A stretch of DNA of 64,000 bases, taken from Adiantum capillus-veneris. Its lineage: Eukaryota; Streptophyta; Polypodiopsida; Polypodiales; Pteridaceae. Positions 53,670 to 63,840 of the stretch are shown piece by piece (the first letter of the stretch is position 1; each line of letters begins with the position of its first letter). The notes below the pieces were generated by a model, which worked only from the letters and a program-made list of their open reading frames with translations, was not told where the DNA came from and searched no databases. The translations under genes were made by a program, and so were the position numbers. The stretch lies in NCBI GenBank assembly GCA_014529385.2, contig CM043953.1:109126549-109190548 (forward strand), given 5' to 3'.

Positions 53670-54380
53670 GATCTCTCATGTTGAGATCCTCTCCCAGACA
53701 TAGTGGTAATCCACCTCAATGTGCTTTGTGTACGAGAATGAAAAATTGGGTTCCTTGCAACTACCAATACACTTTGAATGTTAGTGTAGAGAGTGTTGGC
53801 AGTGTCTTGTCCAACACCCAAATCAGCCATAAGGTGTGTGACCAATACACATTCAACAGTAGCTATGAAGACTGCCATGTACTCGGCCTCACATTTGGAA
53901 GCGGCCATGGTAGGTTGCTTCTTGCTCAACCATGAAGTGCATAAAGTGCCAAGCATGAAACAAAAACCACTTGTGGACACTCGTGTGTCAAACAACCAGC
54001 ACAATTTGAGTCCAAAAAGCCATGTAAATTTGGCAGTGATGCTCCCCCCTTGGGATAAAACAAGCCAACACGTAAAGTGCCACTCAAGTAGAAAAATTTC
54101 GTCTTGACAATCTGCCAATGCTCAGACCCAAGGCTATGCATGAATCTATTGACCTGTGAGACTTCAAACTGAATATTTGGCCTTGTGTTGCATACATAAA
54201 TAAGGTAGCCAACAGTAATTTGGTAAAGAGTGACATGGCAGGAACACCAACATCATGGAGACTCAATTTCAAACATGTTTCCATGGGAGTGTCAATAGCT
54301 TTAAAATCCTCAAGTCCAAACTTACATAGCAATGTCTCTATGTAACTTTTTTGACACAAGGCAATACCACCATCACAATG
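53651..54380 (-). pseudogene. pol: Element G copia RNase H and RT C-terminal region
   Basis: Frames at 54084-54398 and 53651-54118 carry the copia landmarks GIALCQKSYIE and LCKFGLEDFKAIDTPME (RT end), then LDSNCAG-like text, RVSTSGFCFMLG, and the RNase H motif SWLSKKQPTMAASKCEAEYMA with E kept. Frameshifts lie near 54100 and 53780. Confidence 0.75.
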
Positions 54381-54383
54381 CTT

Positions 54384-55143
54384 AAATTGTATACCCAATT
54401 AATGATGCAACAGCCCCAAACCTTTCATCTTGAAAGTAGCATTCAGATCAGCCTTAAATTCAGCAATATGTCTCTCATTTGGTCCAGTGATCAGCAAATC
54501 ATATAGATAATAAACCACAATGAGAAGTACATCACCCTCATGATTTACATACAATGTGCTTTTTGTTGGACTGTTACAAAAGTCTCGTTTGACCAAATGA
54601 GTATCGGCCTTCTTATACCAAACACGAGGAGATTGCTTCAACCCATACAAAGCTTTATTACATTTGCACACCTTATCCTCTTGTCCTTTCTTGACAAAAT
54701 CGCGAGGCTGCGTTACATAAACTTCCTCAAATATATCACCATTCAAGAAAGTAGTAACAATGTCTGACTCAAGTACATCCCAACCAAAATGAGCTACCAA
54801 TGCACATAGAAAACGCACAGTACTCATATGACAAGTGGGAGCAAAAGTCTCTTCATAATCTATGCCTTTTTTATGTACATAACCCTTTGTAACAAGTCAA
54901 GCATTATAGCGATCAATCTCATCATCCAGCTTGCGTTTCAACTTGTAAACCCACTTCATACCAATGGCCTTTTTTCTAGGAGGCAAATCAAATAAATCCC
55001 ATGTGTCATTTTCTATATGTGCATCATATTTTGATTGCATGGCAGTCATCCAATTTTATGAATTTTGTGCTTCATCAAAAGATAGAGGTTCCTTAACATC
55101 ATGTAAGCTAGACACAGCCAAAGCATAACAATCTGATGCATAA
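54384..55143 (-). pseudogene. pol: Element G copia reverse transcriptase
   Basis: The minus strand runs from a linker stretch (YASDCYALAVSSLHDVKEP) through TWDLFDLPPRKKAIGMKWVYKLKRK and a stop, then a 142-codon frame: DVLESDIVTTFLNGDIFEEVYVTQP, CNKALYGLKQSPRVWY and LLIVVYYLYDLLITG. The active-site box is normally YVDDLLI. Here it reads YLYDLLI, so one of the two catalytic Asp residues is lost. It ends at the left boundary of element J. Confidence 0.8.
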
Positions 55144-56219
55144 TGTAAGGTCTCCACCTCTCTAGCTGGCGAGAATGAACTCAAGCTTTAGGAGAAAACA
55201 TTGATCAGGAAATTAGGTAAAAAACACTCTCTCAAAAGCAATAAAAAATGGTACTTTTGGAATCTTAAGCACAACAAACTCCAGGCTAGAAATTTTCAGA
55301 ACTGAATTTCGATAAAAACTGGCATAGTTATGGCCTCTGGAAGTTTATGATTAAATTAATTAAATAAATTGTAAGGTTTTGGTAATCATTATTGTAAACA
55401 AATTTTATCATTAAATCCATAAATATTTACTGATAATTGTAGATATTTTTAAAATTAATCATGAAAAGGGTCAGATATTAGCAAAAAATCAATTTTGTGT
55501 ATCTTGGGGACTGTGTGGGGCAGTAATGAACTTGCCCAGGCTAGAATTAGCAGCAAGCGACGCTTGTGGAGTTGTAGAGCTGCCATGCGATGCAAGTTAC
55601 TACCATTTTCAGCCTGTGAGTACCCAGAAACCTACAAATATGACCCCTTGCTTCACAATTTGGGACATACTCGGAGTCCTAGCCATTCCTCTCTCACCTA
55701 GAGAGAACTCTACTCAAAAATCACTAGGGAGCAAAAACTCTAGTTCATTATTCTACGGTAATTAGCTTAACCCTTTATAATTAGCAAAATTATGCTATTT
55801 TACCTATATTTTCTCAATTAATAATTAGTTAAGAAGAATAAACTTACTTACACTCTAAATTACTCTCTTGATTTTAATACTCTACTGATTACTTAGATTA
55901 AGATTAAGGATATTAATCTAATAAATTTTTAAACCATATTAGGGCTAAAATTAATATTTTTAGACATAAATTAATGGTAGTTATACTAATTAAATTTAGA
56001 TTAATAAACGATAATTATTAGAATTGTATTAGACTATCAAGATGCTAGAAAAAGTATCTCTTAATTTTTTGATTAGTTTTTGTAATCATTTAGGCAAAAA
56101 TTAGCTATTTTTAATCAAAACACTGATGGAAAATCTATTTTATTAGCTCAAGAAATCTTAAGTTAATTACCATAGCTAGAAAATACTGCTAGAAACATGG
56201 AGTAAACTACTCATTAATA

Positions 56220-57640
56220 GATAATTAATCTAAGTATTTAATTAGGCTAAAAATAACTATCTTTAACCATAAATTAAAGGGGAAAATAAGAAAAACATGT
56301 TAGATAATTATATGCTATTTATCATAAATAGTTTACATGTTAAAAAAACGGTAATAATTAGATCAGCCACAGAAAATTGGTTTTGCTAATTATCTTAGTC
56401 AAAAAACCCTATTTTTGAAGATAAATTAAAGCGAGAAATTAGTAAATTAGATAAGATAGCTTTGGGATAATTTTTAGAGTTAGAATATATTGATAGAAAG
56501 CCATGATAATTAGTTTAATCATAGAAAATTAGTGTAGCTAGTTATCTTAGTCAAAAAATCTTGTTTTTGAAGGTAAATTAAAGGGGGAAATTAGTAAATT
56601 AGATTAGAGAGCTTTGGGATAGTTTTTAGAGTTAGAATACATCATTAGAAAGCTGTGATAATTAGATTAGCCACAAAAACTTGGTTTAGCTAATTATCTT
56701 AGAAAAAAATCTTTGTTTTTGAAGGTAAATTAAAGGGAGAAATTAGTAAATTAAATTATATAGCTAGATTTGGGATAATTTTCAGAGTTAGAATACATTG
56801 TTATAAAGTCATGATAATTAGCTAAGTCAAAAACCCTGTTTTTTAAGGTAATTTAAAGGGGAAATTAGTAAATTACATTAGATAGCTTGGGATAATTTTT
56901 TGCATTAGAATACATCATTAGAAAGCCGTGATAATTATCTTAGCCACAAAAAATTGGTTTACATAATTATCTTAGTGAAAATCCCTATTTTGGAGGTAAC
57001 TTAAAAGAGAAAATTAATATATTAGATTAGATAGTTTTGGGATAATTTTCAGACCTAGCATACATCATTAAAAACCCGTGATAATTAGCTTAGCCATAGA
57101 AAATTAGTTTAGCTAATTATCTTAGTCAAAACCCACTATTTTTTAGAATAAATTAAAGGGAGAAATTAGCAAATCATGTTAAATGATTACATGCTATTTT
57201 TCAGAGGTATATTACATGATTAAAAAAAGTCGTGATAATTATGTCAAGGTTAGAACATTAGTATAGATATTTGTCTAAGTCAAGTTATACTAATTTGAGC
57301 TAAAAATTAAAACAAAAAATTAGTAAATCATATAAGATGATTACACTCTATTTATTAGAGTTAGATTACATGATAAAAAAATCCTTGATAATTATGTCAA
57401 AGTTAGAAAATTAGTATAGATATTTACCTAAGTCGGATTATATTAATTCTAGTTGAAAATTAAAGAGAGAAATTAGTACATTATCTTAGATGATTACATG
57501 CTATTTATTAGAGTTATATTATATGATTAAAAATCCATGATAATTATGTCAAATTTAGAAAATTAGTATAGATATTTATCTAAGTCAAATTATACTAATT
57601 CTAGCTAAAAATTAAATGTGAAAACTAGATAACTAACTTG
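56220..57640. repeat. Degenerate 151-bp tandem array in element J LTR
   Basis: About nine units. Each contains, in order, AAAATT(A/G)GTTTAGCTAATTATCTTAGTCA, then AAATTAAAGGGAGAAATTAGTAAATTA, a GGGATAATTTT or ATGCTATTTATT block, TTAGAATACATCATTAGAAA and GTGATAATTA. Unit starts at about 56373, 56524 and 56675 show the 151-bp step. Later units (from about 57100) form a second subtype. Some units are shortened. Confidence 0.8.
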
Positions 57641-58159
57641 AAAATTTAAAAAATAATTCTCAGAGGTCAAAAGTATCATTATCTACTTGTGATGATAATT
57701 ATACCATAGTTAATTAGTTAGTTTAATTAACCAAAAATTCTATTTCTAGAAAAAGATTAATTGAAATAAATACACTTTGGGGTCAAACGTTTTTAGGAAA
57801 ATTACACTAAGAGTAAACCAGTGATATAAAGTTGAGGAAATCAAACCTTTAAGAAAAAGTAAATAGAATAAATATTAAGCTCAAAGTAAGCAGATTACAA
57901 GCTTAAAATTCGATAGGGAAATTAGAAAAAAGATATAGAAAATTATAAGAAAATTAGGAGATCTTAGAAGACCCTTAGGAAAGCTTTGAAAAAATTTATT
58001 ATATCTATATAGGCAAATAAGAAATTATTAGGTCTAGAATTTACAAATTAAGACTACATATTTAACCTTGATTGGATTAGAATTCAATACAAAGGTTAAG
58101 TCTAGCTTTAGGATAATTAATCTAATAATTAGAAGTCCTTTTTATAAGGATAAAAACTT

Positions 58160-58320
58160 ATGGCACCCAAAAGGACCCAAGAAAATCCTACATCTGATGA
58201 TGAGGACGTAGCTCCAAAACGAACTAGAGCATCGCACGACGACAAAGCCAGGCCTAGTAGCAGGCCTATAGAGGAGAGTCTTCAGGCGCTAGCGCATCAG
58301 TAGATGGCCAATCAGTCCAG
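58160..58320 (+). pseudogene. Candidate LTR-encoded first exon of element J
   Basis: ATG at 58160 opens MAPKRTQENPTSDDEDVAPK, a basic and acidic mixed start. TAG at 58301 interrupts the frame. A donor CCAG|GTGGGT follows at 58320/58321. Its position, about 1.07 kb before the LTR end, corresponds to the exon at 28485-28664 in the solo LTR. The exon ends in phase 2, so it would not join the acceptor at 59545/59546 in frame without an indel; the copy may be damaged. Confidence 0.35.
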
Positions 58321-59395
58321 GTGGGTTTCCATTATTGAATTAAGTCTTTAAATAGTATAAGTTCTTTTATAAGTTAACATTGCATACGTAAGAAGTAAAT
58401 AAAAATCAAAAAAGGAATAATTGGCTGAAAACGGAAGGTAACTTTCACAAAACTAACATACATTTGTTTATAAAGTAGGACAGATTTGTTTGGATTAAGA
58501 CTGGTTGAACTAAGAAAGATATGATTGATCATCGTTAAGACAGCGTGTTTGAAGACACCTCCGACTCCTTGGTATATTTTGATGAATAATGATAGCTTTC
58601 CAACCACGGATAAATCAGTTACCTCCATGAACAATGAGTTTCTACTCCGTGTCATGTCTTGATGTTTCTACATAAGTTAGGATACCATTTTTTATCCTAG
58701 GTGAGAGCCGCCCGGTTTTATGGGCAACTGGTTTGGTGTATGGGCATCCCGAACCTTCGGTGGCGATTTATCCACCCCAGATTGTGAAAAAGGAATGCTT
58801 GTCGTTTTTTACTTATGTTTAAAGATGTGTGTTTGCTAAAAGAATTCTTTTCAATGTTGTCTTTAATAGTTGATTGAAGAAATTACTGTGACCAAAAGTT
58901 AAAAGAAACCATTATTTTAAATGTTAAAACAATGTGATTGTAATTAAAAAACAAAAGAATCTTGCGTGAGTGTGGGGTGGTAAGTGGGGATTGACTATGG
59001 TTGTCAATCATGGACGGGTGGACCTGATTAGTCAGGTAACTATCCATCCCTTCATACTAAAAATGTTTGGAAAAGTTTTTCCCTTGGAAGAGGAGTCCAC
59101 CAACGGCTTTGCCCTAACATCTGTTAGGGGGAAAAAAGCATTGGTTGAGGATACCTTAGCCCAACTTGTGGAAGTTTTAGGGCCGAAATAGTTTTGGACT
59201 TTTAATATGTTGTCGCGTTTTTGCTGCGAGACAGGACAGGTCTTCTTCTAGGGCTATAGACCCAAGCCATTGTCAATGGTAAAGGTCTATTCCCTAGATT
59301 TTTCTTGTTTAGAAACTATGATTTTTATCAGGCCTAGAGACCTATCAAGGATCCCATCCCGCTTTTTGGTGTTGGCAGGTTGGGGACCTCACAAG

Positions 59396-59408
59396 TGGTA
59401 TCAGAGCC
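59396..59408 (+). other. Primer-binding site of element J (initiator tRNA-Met)
   Basis: TGGTATCAGAGCC, two bases after the LTR end. Confidence 0.85.
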
Positions 59409-59545
59409 TGTGTTAAATTAAAGTCTTGGACCTAGAAAAAAGTTTAAGGTGTGAGGTTGAAATAAGTGATCTTTGACAAATTTAAAGACGTATTTAATTG
59501 AAAAGAGGGAGAGAAAGAAAGAGAGAACTAATCCCATCTTTGCAG

Positions 59546-59679
59546 GAAGATTTCCATCAGGCCTACTGCAAATTCATGGATTTCAACATTAGATTTATGA
59601 GGGCTTGCCTATCTCGACACTATTCAATGCAGAAAAGTGTGATGAAATGGCTAGATAGGAGATTTTCTCCCCCCACTTG
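59546..59679 (+). pseudogene. gag: Candidate gag exon 2 start of element J
   Basis: After a pyrimidine-containing TCTTTGCAG|GAAGAT acceptor the frame EDFHQAYCKFMDFNIRFMRA is open up to the CACTA insertion and has the helical, Phe- and Met-rich look of a Gag N-terminus. No identifiable domain can be confirmed in 44 codons. Confidence 0.35.
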
Positions 59680-59689
59680 CACTACAAGA
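59680..59689 (+). other. CACTA terminal inverted repeat (left end)
   Basis: CACTACAAGA. The other end lies outside the window. Confidence 0.8.
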
Positions 59690-59730
59690 TGTACTAAATA
59701 GTAGCGACACTCAAAGATGAAAAACCACGG

Positions 59731-59760
59731 CGTCGCTATGTTACTTGTAACATAGCGACG
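59731..59760. repeat. Subterminal palindrome of the CACTA element
   Basis: CGTCGCTATGTTAC, two bases, and its exact complement. TAGCGAC motifs also occur at 59700 and after 59760. Such subterminal motifs are the binding sites of the second CACTA protein in En/Spm. Confidence 0.85.
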
Positions 59761-59868
59761 CTCATAGCAACGCCGCCAGGGTTAAAAAAATAACCAAGAG
59801 TGTCCAAAAACTGAGATCTCAAATCTAAGTTTTTGGCACGCGCTCAAGCAAGCAAGGTAACGCTGTCC

Positions 59869-59973
59869 CTCTCTCTCTCTTTATTCTCCACACACACACA
59901 CACACACGAGGAGAGGAAGGAGAGCCAAGTATGCTCCTTCCCTCTCCTCACTCTCATGTTCCCTTCCCCTCTT

Positions 59974-60026
<53 letters not shown>

Positions 60027-60033
60027 TTGTGTT

Positions 60034-60084
<51 letters not shown>

Positions 60085-60240
60085 GAGATAGCACAAGCAT
60101 AAACAAAAAACGCACACACACATGCATAAAAAAAGAATGCACACACACATTGAGAGAGGAAAATAGAGAGAGAACATGCATAAATCAAAAACGCACACAA
60201 ACATGCATAAACAAAGAATGCACACACACATTGAGAGAGG

Positions 60241-60293
<53 letters not shown>

Positions 60294-60315
60294 AGAAGAA
60301 GAAGAAGAAGAAGAA
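59869..60315. repeat. Microsatellite-rich block ((CT)n, (CA)n, (GA)n, (GAA)n)
   Basis: Several arrays with a repeated spacer GCATAAA-AAA-AATGCACACACACA-TTGAGAGAGG. ORFs up to 162 codons here are SL, RE or HT dipeptide repeats and are not genes. Confidence 0.9.
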
Positions 60316-61010
60316 GAGAGTCTTAACATCATAGGAAACTATTCCAAGAGACCTTAAAGATCTAGTCACGAACAGGAGTTGAACTCAAGATCTGTTATTC
60401 ATCAAGGAAATGGCATAACCAATCTATCGCACTTCGGTGATTAAAAAAAAATTATTGGCATGCACACACACCCGAGAAGAAGAAAGTTTAATTTAACGTC
60501 ATAGGAAACTAATTAAAGAGACCTAAAAATCTAGCCGACGAGGAGTTGAACTCAAGACCTATTATTCAAGAGGAAAATGGCATAACCAATCTACCACACT
60601 TGGGTGATAGAAAGGTTATACCATTTTTCTCTTTTTATTGGCACACACACACCCACACACACACACAAGAAGAAGAGAGTTTTAACGTTGTAGGAAACTA
60701 TCCCAAAAGACGTTAAAGATTAGGTTAGATGTAGACTTACGTTAAATTAGATTTATGTTTATTTAAGTTAAACTACATTAGATTTAGGTTTATTTTTAGT
60801 TAGATTTACGTTTGATTAGATTTAGGTTTATTTACATTAGATTTAGAATTACGTTATATTAAATTAGATTTAGGTTTATTAATTTAGGTTTATTTACGTT
60901 ATATTAGGTTAGATTTAGGTTTATTTACGTTATTTACCTGTTATTGAAGAGGGGATTGGCATAACCCATCTACCACACTTGGGTGATAGAAAGGTTATAC
61001 CATTTTCTTC
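60316..61010 (-). repeat. Three tandem copies of a tRNA-like (SINE-like) unit
   Basis: Units start near 60316, 60488 and 60676. Read on the minus strand, each has GTGTGGTAGATTGGTTATG near its start, resembling the A box of the RNA polymerase III promoter (consensus TRGYNNARNGG). About 35-40 bases later comes GAGTTCAACTCC, resembling the B box (GGTTCGANTCC). A common tail then contains AGGTCTCTTT and AGTTTCCTA. The third copy is split by a TTAGATTTAGGTTTATTTACG expansion (60720-60950). The units are joined through (CA)n stretches. No CCA or cloverleaf good enough for a real tRNA gene. Confidence 0.45.
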
Positions 61011-61617
61011 TTTTAATCATTTAAGATAAGGTTAGATTTATATTTTCGTGTAGGTGCAACTCAGAGAGCCGCCAACACTTGGAAGAAATGGCAAGAAAAT
61101 TTCCTGCCCTCACAGCCTTGACAGTCCATGCAAACCAGCAATTCCACCTGCATGTTCAACTGCTGCTACCATACAATAAGCCGTCATGTTCAGCTAATGG
61201 AAGAGCAAATTGAGCCTACACAAAAATTAGTGATGCAAGATGACGATTCCAAGGGTCACACACACACTCACACACACCACATCCCGTCAAATCTAGAGTA
61301 AGAATTAAGTGCCTTGAGCAGACATTAGCTACATTTCAAGAATGGTGTACCTGCATGCTACAAACAAAGATCTACTATGAAAAGATGTTACGATGCTGTG
61401 AAATGCTACAGCTAGAGAAGAGGCAAAGGGGTTTTGTCCACTACATGCAGTATCATGTAGACGTGGGTGTGGAGATTTCTTGTACCCACAAATATAGGCA
61501 TTGACCAATAAAGACGAGATTATAACCCGGTGGTTCTGATCTCCGTGCACCTCTAGACCGAGGTGTGCAGGGATTGGACATGACTAGAGAATGTGAGGTA
61601 GTTTACAGTGTGAACAA

Positions 61618-61650
<33 letters not shown>

Positions 61651-61700
61651 TAAAAGACAAAGAATGTCAATAGAAGATTAAATTTGTTTCCCACATTATA
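61011..61700. other. Non-coding region before the CACTA transposase
   Basis: Contains a (GA)n at 61620-61642; no supported coding frame. It probably holds the promoter and leader of the transposase. Confidence 0.4.
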
Positions 61701-62245
61701 AGATTTTTACCCTCATTATGAGTAGTGACGAGGATGTGGGGCTGTCCAATCGAAACACCTATCTCTCAACGAGGATCTTATGTCCTTGTAATCATTGCAA
61801 GCATGTTGTGCGACGGACAAGACGCGTTTCTTTGCAGCACGTTCGCAAATTTGGCGAGTTCGATCCATCTATTATAGATCGATTTGTTTCCAATTATAAC
61901 TAGTCGGACTCTGACGCTGGCCAACAGGCAGCAATTTTGTAATCCAATAGACGTGTTCGCATGCGCTTTGGTCAAGCAGCATATGTGAGGCCACAAGATG
62001 TAGCCTCTGACAACTTGGGGGATGATCATGTAGACCACATTCCCAACGAGGCAATGTTTGAGCCCGAGATTGATAAAATGATCGAGACGATCATGGATTC
62101 AAAAAGGCTTGTCTATGATGATATGAAAATTGAAGCAGATACGCCATTGTATAATGGAGCATGTGTGTCTAGATTGAAAGCGCTCTTGGTTCTTCTCAAC
62201 ATGTGTGTCTAGATGGAGTGACACTAGCGTCACAGCGCTTTTCAG

Positions 62246-62341
62246 GTGATCTATTACAATTAGTTTACTTTAATAAAACTCTAAATGTATAATGATCTGA
62301 TAGATTTGTACACAATTGTACCGTATTTTTATGTTGTGTAG
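62246..62341 (+). other. Intron 1 visible in the CACTA transposase
   Basis: GTGATC...TTGTGTAG, 96 bases. Joining the flanks gives TALF-S-LLKDHILP, the expected LLKxxLP region. AT-rich with a pyrimidine-poor but usable acceptor. Confidence 0.75.
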
Positions 62342-63065
62342 TTTGCTCAAAGACCACATACTACCAGCTGATAATGTGATGCCTGATTCTCGAGAGGAAG
62401 CAAGAAAGATTTTGTGAAACTTGGGGATGGATTACAATTCAATCCACGCTTGTCCTAATGACTGCATTCTTTTCAGAGGGGAATACATAGACATGGAAAA
62501 GTGTCCAAAATGTGATTCCGAAAGATATCGAGTAGATCTCCACGGAACAAAAATTCTGCAAAAGGTTTTACTACATTTTCCTCTACTTCCTCGCATCAAG
62601 CATTTCTTCGAATGTAAGTCCATGGCCGCCCTAGCATCATGACATGAGGAGAATAAATCTTCGGATGGTGTGCTACGGATTCCTGCAAATTGTGTATCCT
62701 GGAAACATATAGATTGAACATGGTCGGATTTTTCCAGGGAAGCTCGAAATTTGCGCTTAGGCCTGGCTATGGATGGTGTAAATCCATTTGGTCAAAGATC
62801 AACATCTTACTGTGTAGGGCCCGTTGTCATCGTCAACTACAACATTCCCCCGTGGTTGACTACGAAGAAGGGGAACCTATGGCTAAGCGATATAAAGTGA
62901 AGAATATGGATGTGTATCTTCGTCCACTATTGGAAGAGCTACAATAGTTGTGGATTGGCATAGAAGTGGTGGATATGAGTCGACACACAGGTCGACAGAA
63001 TGCTTTGATCAGAGGCATTCTAATGTGGATCATGCATGACTATCCCGGACTAACAGAATACTCAG

Positions 63066-63147
63066 GTGATCTATTTACACTCCTCACTAAGACACTGTAA
63101 ATATTGGTTTTTCTCAAGCTGATCTATTATCATGTGTATACATGCAG
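63066..63147 (+). other. Intron 2 visible in the CACTA transposase
   Basis: GTGATC...CATGCAG, 82 bases. Joining gives TEYSGRQTSGYRACVTC, in frame. Confidence 0.8.
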
Positions 63148-63752
63148 GGCGTCAAACAAGCGGATACAGAGCATGTGTCACATGTGAACCTAGACTGAAT
63201 GCACGTAGGGCGCCCTCATTGAAGAAGAAAATCTACAAAGGTCATCAAGTGTATCTTCCAGAGAATCATGTGTTACGCGACGGCTTTTTGGGAAGAGAGC
63301 CACCGAGGATATCTGCACAAGCATGGTTAGAGCAGAAGGAGATGTGTGATGACGGATTGCCCCCAGGGATGAAGAGACTATCTCTATGGTACGAGTTACC
63401 ATACTGGCCCTGACTCATGATCAATCACTTTCTCAATCCAATGCACATATTCAAGAATGTGGGTAATCTACTATGGGATCATCTGACCGGCAAGAAAGAT
63501 ACTTTGGGAGCAAGAGTTGACCTTAGAAATGTGGATTGTATGGAGCAATATTGGCCACAAACAGCGTCCAATGGATCGATAAAACTCCCTAAAGCACCAT
63601 GGATTTTCACAGGAGCCCAAGAACGGAAATTAAAAGAGACCATTCGATCTTTGCGGACCCCCACTGGCGTAATGCACTCGCTCCGAACGTGTTTTACTAA
63701 ACAAGGAAAGCTTACCGGTTTGAAGTCACACGACTGGCATAAAATGTGTCAA

Positions 63753-63840
63753 GTATGTTCATAGTGGAGTATATCATAGTGGCAATTGTGTAACAAATTT
63801 GTGTGTGGACTTTAATATCATTGCTGCACGTGTTTTGCAG
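63753..63840 (+). other. Intron 3 visible in the CACTA transposase
   Basis: GTATGT...TTTTGCAG, 88 bases, the best splice signals of the three. Joining gives HKMCQ-FILSVAIEGC in frame. Confidence 0.8.

Larger units (their letters stand above)
53211..55143 (-). mobile_element. Element G: 3' half of a Ty1/copia element
   Basis: On the minus strand, an RT preceded by the copia linker ends at the LTR at 53437-53211. The upstream part is cut at 55143, where element J begins; the rest should lie beyond J, outside the window. It carries the same LTR family as the copies at 60-360 and 30558-30786. Confidence 0.8.
55144..59393 (+). repeat. Element J 5' LTR (4.25 kb)
   Basis: It starts TGTAAGGTCTCCACC, exactly where copia G breaks, and ends GGTTGGGGACCTCACA just before an initiator-Met primer-binding site. 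The two ends are an imperfect inverted repeat, as in the solo LTR at 27841-29815. The last part (about 58900-59393) is similar to that solo LTR; the middle is not. An AT-rich block with a 151-bp tandem array fills much of it. The start is inferred from the ends and the copia break, since the 3' LTR is outside the window. Confidence 0.7.

Noticed and set aside
60316-60640. True tRNA genes in the CACTA leader
   Set aside because: The A- and B-box-like motifs are imperfect, no acceptor stem or cloverleaf can be formed convincingly, and the units are tandem copies.
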